Of a stretch of DNA of 31,415 nt, positions 8,236 through 17,426 are shown piece by piece. Positions within the stretch are counted from its first letter, which is position 1. Each line of letters opens with the position of its first letter. Below the pieces are notes generated by a model, which ran no database searches, was not told where the DNA came from, and saw nothing but the letters and a program-made list of their open reading frames with translations. Source of the DNA: Gammaproteobacteria bacterium (GTDB taxonomy: Bacteria; Pseudomonadota; Gammaproteobacteria; DSM-16500); contig JAJONP010000037.1 in the NCBI GenBank assembly GCA_021323555.1, positions 1 to 31,415 of the forward strand, written 5' to 3'. The translations under genes were made by a program, and so were the position numbers.

Positions 8236-10266
8236 TCAAAGCCCACTCTGTTTCAATAACGCATCCACCATCGGCTCATGGCCACGGAAAGCAATATACA
8301 ATTCCATAGGATCGTAAACCCCACCTTGCTCTAAGATGTTCTTTAAAAATGAATGGCCTGTTGCACGATCAAAAATACCTTTTTCTTCAAAAGGAATATA
8401 AGCATCACTGGATAAAACTTCTGCCCATTTATAACTATAATAGCCTGCCGCATAACCCCCTGCGAAAATATGTGAAAAGCTATGCTGAAAGCGGTTAAAC
8501 GTGCATGTGTTTATCACAGAAACTTGACTGCGGACTTCATTAAGCATGGCTTGTACTTGCGCTCCTTTTGCAGAGTCGTATTCCAAATGTAATCGAAAAT
8601 CAAATAAGGCAAATTCTAATTGCCGTAACATATGCAATCCAGCTTGAAAATTTTTTGCGGCAATAAGTTTATTAAATAACACATCCGGTAATGGCTCGCC
8701 TGTCTCTTCATGCCCAGAAATCAATGCAATCCCTTCTTTCTCCCAACACCAATGCTCGAAAAATTGGCTAGGAAATTCCACAGCATCCCAAGGTACGCCA
8801 TTAATGCCTGAGACAGGCGCATAATCCACTTGTGTTAATAAGTGATGCAAGCAATGCCCAAATTCATGAAATAATGTTTGTACATCTTCATGGCCTAATA
8901 AAGCGGATTTGTGGGCAAGAGGGCGCGTGAAATTACATGTTAAAAAAGCAATAGGAAGATGTAAACTGCCATCCGATAAACGTCTACGTGCTTGGCATTC
9001 ATCCATCCAAGCGCCTTCACGTTTATGCGGCCGCGCATAAAGATCAGTATAAAAATAACCACGTAATGTATTATTTTCATCGTATAATTCAAAAAATTGA
9101 ACGTGCGGATGCCAAATATCGACATCATGACGCTCGACAACCTTCATGCCATAAAGTTTATTTACAATATCAAACATTCCCTCTAATACTTTATTCACTG
9201 GGAAATAAGGTTGTAATTCTGTTTCGCATAAGGCTAGCCTGCTTTGTCGAAGTTTTTCAGAATAATAAGGTAAATCCCACGCTTCCAAACGCTCAATACC
9301 ATCTCTTTCTTTCGCAAATAATGTTAATTCTTCTATTTCATTGAGGGCAGTGGATTTTGAGTGATGCACTAAATCATTTAAAAATTTTAAGACTCGCTCA
9401 GGGGTATTGGCCATTTTTGTTGAGAGAGAATATTCTGCATAATTTTTAAAGCCTGCCAGATTGGCTATTTCATGGCGTATTTTTAAAATATCTTCCATGA
9501 TAGCTGTATTATCCCAGCGTCCTGCATGGGGGCCTTGATCTGATGCACGTGTCACATAGGCTTCGTACATTAACCAACGCAATTCGCGATGCGCTAAATG
9601 TTTCATAATCATGGAATAGGAAGAATAATCTAAGGTAAGCACCCAACCGCTTAACTCACGTTGTTGCGCTGTTTGCGCTGCGATTTTTAAAGTTTGCTCT
9701 GGCAATCCGATTAAAGCCTCTGGATCTGTGACATGTAATGTCCAGCCATGTGTTGCATCTAGAATATTCTCTGAAAACTTTGTCGATAATTGACTGAGTT
9801 GTTTTTGTAATTCAGCAAAACGGGCTTTTTCTATCGGTGGCAAATGCACGCCTGCTAATCTAAAATCACGTAAAGTATTATTAATCACTTTTTGTTGCGC
9901 CGCATTAAAATGAGTATAGTGCGGACTTTTAGAAATAGATTGAATAGCATTGTAAACAAGTTCATTTTGCATAATATCTGTGTGATATTCTGTAAGTAAT
10001 GGCAAACAAATATTATAAGCCGCGCGCAATGCTTCTGATTCTGCCACAGCATGTAAATGGGAAACAGGGGACCATAAACGGGATAGTTGGTCGTCCATTT
10101 CTTCGAGAGGCGCCATGAAATTATCCCACGTGAATTCTGGCTGAGAGAGTAATTGGCTTAAGGTAGCACGATTTTGTGCAATCAATTGTTTTAATGCAGG
10201 CTCTATCGCCTCAGGAAGGATTTTGCTGAACATAGGCAAAGAGTCTGAATTTGGCAAAGAAGTCAT
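8236..10266 (-). CDS. prlC: Oligopeptidase A, M3 zinc metallopeptidase
   Basis: Cytoplasmic thimet-type oligopeptidase that degrades signal-peptide fragments and other short peptides. The 676-aa protein has the M3 zinc motif HEFGH at residues 467-471 (LFHEFGHCLHHLL) and the downstream SQFFEHWCWE containing the third zinc ligand. The C-terminal FAGGYAAGYYSYKWAEVLSSDAY block is also typical. Length is close to E. coli PrlC (680). The ATG at 10266 is preceded by an AGAGGCG stretch. It stands alone, divergent from glyQ; a degraded toxin-antitoxin locus follows its stop codon directly, suggesting an insertion or deletion at that point. Confidence 0.96.
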   Translation of the reverse strand: MTSLPNSDSLPMFSKILPEAIEPALKQLIAQNRATLSQLLSQPEFTWDNFMAPLEEMDDQLSRLWSPVSHLHAVAESEALRAAYNICLPLLTEYHTDIMQNELVYNAIQSISKSPHYTHFNAAQQKVINNTLRDFRLAGVHLPPIEKARFAELQKQLSQLSTKFSENILDATHGWTLHVTDPEALIGLPEQTLKIAAQTAQQRELSGWVLTLDYSSYSMIMKHLAHRELRWLMYEAYVTRASDQGPHAGRWDNTAIMEDILKIRHEIANLAGFKNYAEYSLSTKMANTPERVLKFLNDLVHHSKSTALNEIEELTLFAKERDGIERLEAWDLPYYSEKLRQSRLALCETELQPYFPVNKVLEGMFDIVNKLYGMKVVERHDVDIWHPHVQFFELYDENNTLRGYFYTDLYARPHKREGAWMDECQARRRLSDGSLHLPIAFLTCNFTRPLAHKSALLGHEDVQTLFHEFGHCLHHLLTQVDYAPVSGINGVPWDAVEFPSQFFEHWCWEKEGIALISGHEETGEPLPDVLFNKLIAAKNFQAGLHMLRQLEFALFDFRLHLEYDSAKGAQVQAMLNEVRSQVSVINTCTFNRFQHSFSHIFAGGYAAGYYSYKWAEVLSSDAYIPFEEKGIFDRATGHSFLKNILEQGGVYDPMELYIAFRGHEPMVDALLKQSGL

Positions 10267-10313
10267 ACGCGCCTCTTAATTTATTATCTTCCGGTTAAAT
10301 TTATAGAATGAAG

Positions 10314-10319
10314 ATTATA
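10314..10319 (-). promoter_or_regulatory. Predicted -10 box of prlC
   Basis: A consensus TATAAT on the minus strand lies about 48 nt before the prlC ATG, without a good -35 box. It lies within 30 bp of the opposing glyQ -10 element, so the two divergent promoters are back to back and may interfere. Confidence 0.35.
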
Positions 10320-10336
10320 GTATACCATTCCAATAA

Positions 10337-10345
10337 TGCTATAAT
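10337..10345 (+). promoter_or_regulatory. Extended -10 promoter of the glyQS operon
   Basis: TGCTATAAT matches the extended -10 consensus exactly, 39 nt before the glyQ ATG. No convincing -35 box is seen at 17 nt, as is usual for extended -10 promoters. No T-box or other leader structure is evident in the short leader. Confidence 0.55.
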
Positions 10346-10384
10346 CCTCGGTTTAATAAAACCCAAGGCAAAAATAACATTACA

Positions 10385-11314
10385 ATGAAAAAAAACACTC
10401 AACCCGCAAAAACCCTACAAGAAATGATTATTTGTCTCCAATCTTTTTGGGCTGAAAAAGGCTGTGTCATTGTGCAGCCTTATGATATGGAAGTGGGGGC
10501 AGGCACATTCCATCCTGCTACTTTCTTGCGTGCGCTGGGCCCTGAGCCTTGGAACACCGCTTACATACAACCCTGTCGCCGTCCCACCGATGGACGGTAT
10601 GGAGAAAACCCTAATCGATTACAATATTTTTATCAATTTCAAGTCATGCTGAAACCTTCACCGCTCGCTATTCAAGATTTATACCTTGATTCATTACGCG
10701 CGTTAGATGTTGATCCTTTACTTGACGATATTCGTTTTGTCGAAGATAACTGGGAAGCACCCACATTGGGTGCTTGGGGCTTAGGGTGGGAAGTTTGGTT
10801 AAATGGCATGGAAGTGACACAGTTTACTTATTTTCAACAAATTGGTGGTTTGGAATGTGTGCCTGTGACAGGAGAAATTACCTATGGCCTGGAGCGCCTG
10901 GCTATGGCTTTACAAGGCATAGATAACATCTATGATCTTATCTGGACTCAAACAGAAGATACGATTGTCACTTATGGTGATGTATTTCATGAGAATGAAG
11001 TGCAAATGTCTAAGTACAATTTTGAAGAAGCGAATATTGAAGAATTAACAAAACAATTTCATACGTATGAACAAGCCAGTTTACATTTAATTGAACTCAA
11101 TTTACCTCTGCCTGCTTATGAAATGGCAATGAAAGCTTCGCATGTATTTAATTTGCTGGATGCACGGCGTGCTATTTCTGTGACCGAACGCCAGCAATAT
11201 ATCTTAAAAATCCGTCGTTATACAAAAGCAGTCGCTGAAAGTTACATCAAGGCACGAGAAACACTGGGTTTTCCGTTATTAAAAACACTCAAGAATAAAG
11301 AGCTCCCCACATGA
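10385..11314 (+). CDS. glyQ: Glycyl-tRNA synthetase alpha subunit
   Basis: Catalytic subunit of the bacterial heterotetrameric glycyl-tRNA synthetase, which activates glycine and charges tRNA(Gly). The 309-aa protein contains the class II aminoacylation core: [17 protein letters not shown] near residue 20, [19 protein letters not shown], the motif 2 region [15 protein letters not shown], and [13 protein letters not shown] as motif 3. It is the first gene of the plus-strand glyQ-glyS-gmhB-plsC operon and overlaps glyS by 4 nt, consistent with equal output of the two subunits. Confidence 0.98.
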   Translation: MKKNTQPAKTLQEMIICLQSFWAEKGCVIVQPYDMEVGAGTFHPATFLRALGPEPWNTAYIQPCRRPTDGRYGENPNRLQYFYQFQVMLKPSPLAIQDLYLDSLRALDVDPLLDDIRFVEDNWEAPTLGAWGLGWEVWLNGMEVTQFTYFQQIGGLECVPVTGEITYGLERLAMALQGIDNIYDLIWTQTEDTIVTYGDVFHENEVQMSKYNFEEANIEELTKQFHTYEQASLHLIELNLPLPAYEMAMKASHVFNLLDARRAISVTERQQYILKIRRYTKAVAESYIKARETLGFPLLKTLKNKELPT

Positions 11315-13392
11315 CCGATTTTCTCGTTGAAATACATACCGAAGAATTACCTCCTAAATCGTTATATATGTTAGCAACGCATTTTTCGCAAGACATCCAA
11401 GGACGTTTCACTAAAGAAGGTTTTTCCTACGATGAAGTAAAATCTTTTGCAACCCCACATCGACTGGCTATTCTGATTAGAAACCTTGAAAATAAACAAG
11501 CAGACACACAAATTGAGCGTAAAGGCCCTGCGCTCGTTGCCGCTTATGATGCTTCAGGCAACCCCACGCCAGCGTGTGTGGGATTTGCACGTTCTTGCGG
11601 CATTTCTACCGATGAATTATTCACTATTAAAAATTCCCAAGGTGAATGGGTCGGTTACATTCAAAAAGTCTTAGGTAAAACCATTCAAGAAATAGCGCCT
11701 GCTATTGTTACACAAGCATTGACTGCTTTACCTGTCGCTAAAAAAATGCGTTGGGGCGATTCATCAGTCGAGTTTGTACGTCCTGTCCATTCTGTGATTT
11801 TACTGTATGGCAAAGAAATTATTTCTGCCACCCTTTTAGGTGTAGAAACGAATAGAAAAACACGAGGCCATCGCTTTCATTCCCCAGGTTGGATAACCAT
11901 CACCGATCCTGCCAGTTATGAAAAAGAATTGGCTGAACATTTTGTGCTGGTTGATTTTGAGATACGCAAAGAAAAAATTCGGCAACAAATTATAGACTGC
12001 GTTAATCAAGCTGTTGGAACAGAAGCACGTGCTGTCATTCAAGAAGAATTATTGGACGAAGTCACGAGCCTGGTCGAATGGCCAGTTGCACTGTGCGGTC
12101 AATTCGACCAGCGATTTCTAAAAGTACCGCAAGAAGCACTCATTTCATCCATGCAAGACCATCAGCGTTATTTTCCTGTGGTTGATTTGCAAAATAAATT
12201 ACTACCGTATTTTATTACGATTAGTCATATTGAAAGCAAAGATCCAACGCGTATTATTCGTGGTAACGAGCGCGTGTTATGTGCGCGGTTATCTGATGCG
12301 GCTTTCTTTTTTTCTGTTGATAAAAAACAAAAATTAATAGATAGAGTGAATGCATTAAAAAATAGCGTTTTTCAAAACAAATTAGGTACACTCTATGATA
12401 AAGCTGAACGGATTGCGGTACTCACCGCAAGAATCGCGAGTCACATGAAGATTGATGGACTCATCGCAAAACGCGCAGGCCTACTCGCAAAAGCAGATTT
12501 AACTACTCAGTTAGTCGGTGAATTTCCAGAGTTACAAGGCACAGCAGGTTATTATTATGCATTGCACGATGCTGAACCCGAAACACTTGCCACTGCACTC
12601 AAAGAACATTATCTTCCACGTTTTTCAGGCGATTCACTACCTACGACTTTATTAGGTTGTGCAGTTGCACTTAGTGATCGTCTTGACACACTCGTTGGCG
12701 TATTTGGCATTCAACAAGCACCCACGGGTGATAAAGACCCTTTTGGATTACGTCGCGCAGCACTCGGTATTCTTCGGATTTTAATCGAAAAAGAATTGGA
12801 TTTTGATTTAAAAGAATTACTGCAAGCGGCATTGGAAAACTATCCGAAATTAAAATTAGAATTGGAAGATAATAAACTCATCCAAAAGATTCTCTCTTTT
12901 ATGATGGAACGATTAAAACCCTGGTACCAAGAGCAAAATATCTCTCCTGATGTATTTGCCGCAGTTACCGCATTAAGTATCACAAAACCTTATAATATAC
13001 ATCGCCGTATTCAAGCCTTGCAATCATTTAAAAAATTACCCGAATCAGAGGCACTGAGTATCGCAAATAAGCGAATCAGTCAGATTTTAAATAAATATAC
13101 AGAAAAAATGACAGCACAATCGGTGAACCCTGATCTGTTTGAACAAGAAGCTGAACATTTGTTAGCAGAAAAAATACAAGAATTAGAGTCTGAAATAGCA
13201 GTATTAAAAAAATCTGAAAATTATTCGGGTATACTGATCGCATTAGCAAAATTACGCGAACCTATTGATCTTTTCTTTGATAAAGTGATGGTAATGGTGG
13301 ATGATAAGACGCAACGAGAAAATCGTTTATTGCTACTTAAGAAATTACGTGAATTATTTTTATCTGTCGCAGATATGGCTTTATTACAATGA
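11311..13392 (+). CDS. glyS: Glycyl-tRNA synthetase beta subunit
   Basis: Supplies tRNA recognition to the GlyQ2-GlyS2 enzyme. The 693-aa product starts [15 protein letters not shown], as in the family, and has the central IERKGPA and FATPHRLA segments. An HD-like domain sits around residues 390-500 ([42 protein letters not shown]). The C-terminal DALR-type anticodon-binding region includes [20 protein letters not shown]. Length matches E. coli GlyS (689). The start overlaps glyQ (ATGA) and the end overlaps gmhB (ATGA), so the three genes are tightly coupled. Confidence 0.98.
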   Translation: MTDFLVEIHTEELPPKSLYMLATHFSQDIQGRFTKEGFSYDEVKSFATPHRLAILIRNLENKQADTQIERKGPALVAAYDASGNPTPACVGFARSCGISTDELFTIKNSQGEWVGYIQKVLGKTIQEIAPAIVTQALTALPVAKKMRWGDSSVEFVRPVHSVILLYGKEIISATLLGVETNRKTRGHRFHSPGWITITDPASYEKELAEHFVLVDFEIRKEKIRQQIIDCVNQAVGTEARAVIQEELLDEVTSLVEWPVALCGQFDQRFLKVPQEALISSMQDHQRYFPVVDLQNKLLPYFITISHIESKDPTRIIRGNERVLCARLSDAAFFFSVDKKQKLIDRVNALKNSVFQNKLGTLYDKAERIAVLTARIASHMKIDGLIAKRAGLLAKADLTTQLVGEFPELQGTAGYYYALHDAEPETLATALKEHYLPRFSGDSLPTTLLGCAVALSDRLDTLVGVFGIQQAPTGDKDPFGLRRAALGILRILIEKELDFDLKELLQAALENYPKLKLELEDNKLIQKILSFMMERLKPWYQEQNISPDVFAAVTALSITKPYNIHRRIQALQSFKKLPESEALSIANKRISQILNKYTEKMTAQSVNPDLFEQEAEHLLAEKIQELESEIAVLKKSENYSGILIALAKLREPIDLFFDKVMVMVDDKTQRENRLLLLKKLRELFLSVADMALLQ

Positions 13393-13928
13393 ATCATCCT
13401 CTGATTATCTTAGATCGCGATGGCGTAATTAATTACGACTCGCCACATTATATTAAATCACCTGATGAATGGATTCCTATTCCAGGTAGCTTAACGGCCA
13501 TTGCGGATCTGAACCGCGCAGGTTATAGAGTCGTGATTGCAACTAATCAATCCGGCATAGCACGTGGGCTATATGATTTGGAAACACTTTCTCGAATTCA
13601 TGAAAAACTTATTCGGGAATTAGCTACTATAGGCGGTTATATTGAAGAAATATTTTTTTGTCCCCATTTGCCCAGCGACAACTGTGACTGTCGAAAACCT
13701 AAAACAGGTATGTTCAAACAAATTCAAAAAAAATATTTAGCTGATCTAAGTAATACATTTTTTATTGGCGACTCCCTGACAGATATGCAAGCAGCGATTG
13801 CAGTTCCTTGCAAGCCCATTTTCTTATTATCAAAAGGAGAACATATCCTGGCTTCCTATCCTGAATTTCTCACCATACCACGCTTTCCTGATTTATCCAC
13901 TGCAGTGCAGTCTATTTTAGAGACGTAA
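13389..13928 (+). CDS. gmhB: D-glycero-beta-D-manno-heptose-1,7-bisphosphate 7-phosphatase
   Basis: HAD-superfamily phosphatase of ADP-heptose synthesis for the LPS inner core. The 179-aa protein has the nucleophile motif LDRDGVIN (Asp9, Asp11), the ATNQSGIARG segment and the GmhB zinc site CPHLPSDNCDCRKP (Cys91, His93, Cys99, Cys101). The FIGDSLTDMQAA motif with Asp128 and Asp132 completes the active site. The zinc loop separates it from histidinol phosphatase and generic HAD enzymes. It overlaps glyS by 4 nt; the glyQ-glyS-gmhB-plsC order is also known from pseudomonads. The anomer preference (beta or alpha) cannot be told by eye. Confidence 0.92.
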   Translation: MNHPLIILDRDGVINYDSPHYIKSPDEWIPIPGSLTAIADLNRAGYRVVIATNQSGIARGLYDLETLSRIHEKLIRELATIGGYIEEIFFCPHLPSDNCDCRKPKTGMFKQIQKKYLADLSNTFFIGDSLTDMQAAIAVPCKPIFLLSKGEHILASYPEFLTIPRFPDLSTAVQSILET

Positions 13929-13931
13929 CCT

Positions 13932-14705
13932 ATGAAAAAACCTTCTTTTTTATCGAACATGAATTTATTAACTCGCTCAGCTATTTTTTCTTTTTCAATG
14001 CTGCTCGCAACGATATTTCATAGTTTTGTTTGCATAGCGGCTTTTCCTTTTCCTTTACGCTATCGTTACACATTAGTCACGCTCTACACCCGCGCTATTC
14101 TTTGGTTACTTAAAGTGATTTGTTCTATTGATTATAAGATCACAGGATTAGAAAATATTCCTAAGGACCGTAGTGGTATTGTACTTAGTAAACATCAATC
14201 CACTTGGGAAACTTTTTTTCTTCAAGGGTTATTCCATCAAGCAGCGATTATATTAAAACGAGAATTACTCTGGATACCGTTTTTTGGATGGGGCTTAGCA
14301 ACGATTGACCCTATTGCCATTAATCGCAATGCTGCCAGTAGCGCGATGAATCAGATCATTCAGAAAGGTAGAAAATGCCTGGAGAGAGGACGTTGGATTT
14401 TAGTTTTCCCCGAAGGCACCCGTATTCCCCCAGGAAAAGTCGGACATTATCGTATAGGCGGCGCACGTCTAGCGACAGAAACAGGTTATCCCGTCATCCC
14501 CGTAGCACACAATGCAGGTTATTTTTGGTCGAAACGCAGCTTTATCAAAAAACCTGGCACTATCCATGTCGTGATTGGGCCGCTCATTGAAACCCAAAAT
14601 CGCTCGGCTGAAGAAGTCTTACGAGAAGCAAAGAGTTGGATTGAAAAGACGATGTTAGAGCTACAATTTTCAGCGGGTTTTCCCTCTAACATAATAACCG
14701 CATAA
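13932..14705 (+). CDS. plsC: 1-acyl-sn-glycerol-3-phosphate acyltransferase
   Basis: Makes phosphatidic acid from lysophosphatidic acid in the inner membrane. The 257-aa protein has an N-terminal membrane helix (about residues 17-40), the acyltransferase block SKHQSTWETFF with His88, and the FPEGTR motif near residue 156. Motif I reads HX4E (Glu93) rather than the usual HX4D; this HQSTWE form is familiar from PlsC proteins next to gmhB in other proteobacteria, so it is not taken as a defect. It starts 3 nt after the gmhB stop and ends the operon. A 7-bp inverted repeat, GTTAAAC/GTTTAAC (14713-14736), follows but lacks a T-run. Confidence 0.93.
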   Translation: MKKPSFLSNMNLLTRSAIFSFSMLLATIFHSFVCIAAFPFPLRYRYTLVTLYTRAILWLLKVICSIDYKITGLENIPKDRSGIVLSKHQSTWETFFLQGLFHQAAIILKRELLWIPFFGWGLATIDPIAINRNAASSAMNQIIQKGRKCLERGRWILVFPEGTRIPPGKVGHYRIGGARLATETGYPVIPVAHNAGYFWSKRSFIKKPGTIHVVIGPLIETQNRSAEEVLREAKSWIEKTMLELQFSAGFPSNIITA

Positions 14706-14750
14706 GGCTATTGTTAAACCTATTATCCCGTTTAACGCTGTACCCGCACA

Positions 14751-14849
14751 GTAAGTGTTCACGCTTTAATAGGCAAAGTCCGTATTTGGCCAATCTCGTG
14801 CGAAAATTTTATAAAAATGTGCTCACATACACGTGTATGCTGCGCTATT
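14751..14849 (+). mobile_element. IS66-like MITE, copy A (right end missing)
   Basis: Begins with GTAAGTGTTCACG and shares about 99 bp almost identically with copy C, including the AAAATTTTATAAAAAT arm and the 14-bp palindrome CATACACGTGTATG. Similarity stops abruptly after TGCGCTATT, before the second arm and the right terminal repeat. No target duplication is found, as expected for a truncated copy. It overlaps the 3' end of a decayed minus-strand frame. Confidence 0.8.
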
Positions 14850-15052
14850 GTCATAAACATTAAACCTAACGAGATTAGTGTTGTAATGAATAGCCATTTA
14901 TCTTTGAATCGTCTCAGCCTGGCGTCTTCATGGTTTTCTATATTTTTAAATTCAGCAGTAAAATTAATATGTAATAATCCATAAGAATATTTAAACTGAG
15001 TTTTGAGTTCCTCCGAAGAGATGTTCGCAGGAGCAAAAAGTAAGAAGAAAAT
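14759..15052 (-). pseudogene. Decayed or non-ATG reading frame, small membrane protein
   Basis: A minus-strand frame of 97 codons follows a perfect GGAGG site, but at the right spacing (6 nt) it has ATT, not ATG. The product would start with a hydrophobic stretch (FFLLFAPANIS), continue with a charged region (SSEELKTQFKYSYG, HEDARLRRFKDK) and then a predicted membrane helix WLFITTLISLGLMFMTIA. The last 30 or so codons come from MITE copy A, which also supplies the stop codon. I read this as a gene cut short by the MITE and by loss of its ATG; ATT initiation is possible but rare. No family recognised. Confidence 0.35.
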
Positions 15053-15081
15053 AGAGAACCTCCAAAATTATACCTTGATAA

Positions 15082-15100
15082 ATAACCATGCTATGGTTAT
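15082..15100. promoter_or_regulatory. Operator-like palindrome before the AAA ATPase gene
   Basis: ATAACCAT-GCT-ATGGTTAT is a perfect 8-bp inverted repeat ending 9 nt before the ATG. It could bind a dimeric repressor or fold into a small hairpin limiting translation. No other copy was noticed in the window. Confidence 0.35.
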
Positions 15101-15109
15101 ATTTCAAGG

Positions 15110-16348
15110 ATGAGCTATAAAAAACGTCTATTAGAAGCCAAATTACAACAGCTAGGCAGTTATTTTCCTGCCGTAGTGTTGACAGGCGCCCGTCAGGTGG
15201 GTAAAACAACCCTGTTGAAACATTTGCTGCCTGAGGTCAGGCATATTACTTTCGACCCAGTCATTGATATTGGAAATGCGCGCCAAGATCCGGAATTATT
15301 TTTAGATCAATTGCAGCTTCCTGTTATTTTAGATGAAATTCAATATGCGCCCGAGTTATTACCTGTTATTAAGCGGCGCATTGATGAACGCAAAAAACCA
15401 GGCGAGTATTGGTTAACAGGATCTCAGAATTTAAGTGTGATGAAAAATATCTCCGAAAGCTTAGCTGGGCGTGCAGCTATTTCACCTCTTTATCCCATGA
15501 CATTGGCAGAACGTTATGATAATGCTTCTTCATGGCTAGTTCGATTTATAGAAAACCCACGAAAATTTTTAACGCAACCTGTATCGCGAATTATAAACAA
15601 CCCAAAAGAATCATTATCGACTGTGCTATGGAAAGGAGGATATCCAGGTTTATTAGAATTAGAAAATGTTTCGTTACTGCAGGATGGCCTAGGCTCTTAT
15701 TTACAAACATACATTGAGCGTGATGTGAGGTTGCTAAGTGAAGTCAGCCACTTACAAGAGTTTTCGCGTTTCGTCCAACTCATCGCGAACCTTACAGCAC
15801 AGGAAATTCACTTTACTCAATTAGGACGTGAAATAAATATCTCACCGCAAACAGCACGTCGTTGGCTTAATCTGTTAATCAGTACCTACCAATGGATAGA
15901 ATTACCAGCGTATTCAGGTAATACCTTAAAACGTATCAGTGGTAAAAACAAAGGTTATTTTGTTGATACAGGCATGGTATGTTATTTAATGCATATCTCA
16001 ACACCAAACGCTTTACTAGGCCATCCTAAATTAGGTGCTTTATTTGAAACCTATGTAGTTAATGATATTTTGCGACAATTGCCATTATTACCTGGCAAAC
16101 CAGCAGTTTATCATTGGCGCTCTCATGGAGGCGCTGAATTAGATCTATTGCTTGAGATGGATAATATTTATTATCCTATAGAAATCAAATGTAAATCACG
16201 CCCATTGAAAGCAGATAGCCGCGGCATTCAAGCCTTCAGACAAACTTATCCTCATTTGAATTTAGCACCTGGTTTATTGATATGTCCCACAAATGATAGG
16301 TTGGGATTGGGTGAAGATTGTTTTGCTGTGCCTTATGATATCCGCTAA
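15110..16348 (+). CDS. AAA family ATPase with DUF4143 domain
   Basis: A 412-aa protein with an N-terminal AAA_14 ATPase: Walker A GARQVGKT at residues 26-33, Walker B PVILDEIQ at 71-78, and sensor-like WLTGSQN near 106. A winged-helix-like region (FTQLGREINISPQTARRWLNLL) and a C-terminal DUF4143 domain follow. The end carries a PD-(D/E)XK-like pattern: ELDLLLEMDN, then IEIKCK. Such proteins are common and poorly understood in bacteria and archaea. The ATG has almost no room for a ribosome site (AAGG directly precedes it), and a stop lies upstream in frame, so no earlier start exists. MITE copies A and B flank the gene in the same orientation. Confidence 0.88.
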   Translation: MSYKKRLLEAKLQQLGSYFPAVVLTGARQVGKTTLLKHLLPEVRHITFDPVIDIGNARQDPELFLDQLQLPVILDEIQYAPELLPVIKRRIDERKKPGEYWLTGSQNLSVMKNISESLAGRAAISPLYPMTLAERYDNASSWLVRFIENPRKFLTQPVSRIINNPKESLSTVLWKGGYPGLLELENVSLLQDGLGSYLQTYIERDVRLLSEVSHLQEFSRFVQLIANLTAQEIHFTQLGREINISPQTARRWLNLLISTYQWIELPAYSGNTLKRISGKNKGYFVDTGMVCYLMHISTPNALLGHPKLGALFETYVVNDILRQLPLLPGKPAVYHWRSHGGAELDLLLEMDNIYYPIEIKCKSRPLKADSRGIQAFRQTYPHLNLAPGLLICPTNDRLGLGEDCFAVPYDIR

Positions 16349-16359
16349 TAAAAATCAAC

Positions 16360-16477
16360 GTAAGTGTTCACGCTTTAATAGGCAAAGTCCGTATTTGGCC
16401 AATCTCGTGCGAAAATTTTATAAAAATGTTCAAATCCGAACTTTTTGCGTAAAGTCAAAAGCCTCGTGAACAGTTAA
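16360..16477 (+). mobile_element. IS66-like MITE, copy B (118 bp, 8-bp TSD)
   Basis: Left end GTAAGTGTTCACG and right end CGTGAACAGTTAA are imperfect 13-bp inverted repeats. The flanks AAATCAAC (16352-16359 and 16478-16485) are identical 8-bp direct repeats, the mark of transposition. The interior shares the left about 75 bp with copies A, C and D, then has a segment (TTCAAATCCGAACTTTTTG) shared only with copy D. It lacks coding capacity and lies just after the ATPase stop. Confidence 0.88.
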
Positions 16478-16541
16478 AAATCAACTCGTCCCTATTCACC
16501 CTAAAACGATTTATTAATTTTTTTCGATAGATAATATAATA

Positions 16542-17426
16542 TTATTTTACTTTTCGCGTTTCTAATATCTGAAATAAACTATCGTATTTATTATGTGGGC
16601 TCCATACATACCAACCATCAGCACCTGCGTTTTCTGCTGCCTGAATTTGTGCATAAATATAATTAAGTTTTTTCTCATGTGAAAGCAAATAATGGTAATT
16701 AGATAGCTCAATATAAGGGTATAACTTAAAAGGTAGTTTACTGTCATCAAATTGTTTTTTGAGGGAAACCAAAGAATCATAGACTGTTTTATAGGGAGTT
16801 TTGACATGCACATCAAAAGGCACATAGTGTGATGGATACACCATTGGGCAAACTACATCTACACTACTCGCAAATAATGGAATGCTTTGCCCAATATATT
16901 TTGATTCTCCAAACGCTGAAACACCAAACACATCTATTTGTAAGGGTACATTAATTCGATTTTTGAACCATTGTATCACTTTCAAAATATCTTTCGAATT
17001 TTGAGAAGAGGGGCGTTGTTTCGTATTATAACGAATATAATCCAATTGAATTTGATCAGCGCCATACGCTAATGCTGCTTTGACTAATTGATATTTCTTC
17101 TCCCAGTACGCTTCAGACTGTACTTGTTCGGGTGTGCCGCCACCTGGAAATATCGTAATTCGGGCTACATAAAAAATATGGTTATCTTTTAATAATTGAA
17201 TATTATTTTTATATCTTGGGGAAGGCTTATCAAGATCAACAATAAAAGTGTTAATACCTGTTTTAGTAGCACGTCCAATTAAATAATGAATCAGAGTCGT
17301 ATTTTCTAAAGTGGATTGGGTAATATAAATCCCTTTCTGAAGAGCAGCGCTTGCGTGACCGCCGTGAAAAAATAACATCATAGATAAAAAAGTCAGGAAA
17401 AACATCCTTGTGTGGAATCTATACAT
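16542..17426 (-). CDS. Secreted DUF4015 putative glycoside hydrolase
   Basis: A 294-aa protein with a signal peptide (RMFFLTFLSMMLFF, cleavage likely after HASA near residue 27). The mature part resembles the DUF4015 / putative glycosyl hydrolase family (PF13200), a TIM-barrel fold: KGIYIT at the first strand, NTFIVDLD, the conserved ADQIQLDYIRY near residue 145, VDVVCPMVYPSHY and GADGWYVWSP. In glycoside hydrolases such strand-end acids are catalytic, but no substrate is known here. A GAGGAG ribosome site precedes the ATG and a TATACT -10 box lies at 17459-17464. It is transcribed away from the MITE and ends 64 bp from it. Confidence 0.75.
   Translation of the reverse strand: MYRFHTRMFFLTFLSMMLFFHGGHASAALQKGIYITQSTLENTTLIHYLIGRATKTGINTFIVDLDKPSPRYKNNIQLLKDNHIFYVARITIFPGGGTPEQVQSEAYWEKKYQLVKAALAYGADQIQLDYIRYNTKQRPSSQNSKDILKVIQWFKNRINVPLQIDVFGVSAFGESKYIGQSIPLFASSVDVVCPMVYPSHYVPFDVHVKTPYKTVYDSLVSLKKQFDDSKLPFKLYPYIELSNYHYLLSHEKKLNYIYAQIQAAENAGADGWYVWSPHNKYDSLFQILETRKVK

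Larger units (their letters stand above)
14706..15109. other. Gene-poor 404-bp stretch
   Basis: Between plsC and the AAA ATPase gene this region holds a weak inverted repeat after plsC, MITE copy A, the decayed minus-strand frame and an 8-bp inverted repeat before the ATPase start. No RNA gene or intact conventional ORF is evident. Confidence 0.6.

Noticed and set aside
8988..9344. 118-codon plus-strand frame inside prlC
   Set aside because: Antisense shadow of a strongly conserved peptidase gene; no ribosome site or known domain.
13932..14705. PlsC with a broken HX4D motif as a possible pseudogene
   Set aside because: The HQSTWE form is familiar in PlsC next to gmhB in other proteobacteria, and the FPEGTR motif and length are normal.
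14991..15209. 72-codon minus-strand frame over the ATPase start
   Set aside because: It begins inside the ATPase coding region, has no ribosome site and no recognisable protein features; the neighbouring frame with GGAGG is the better candidate.
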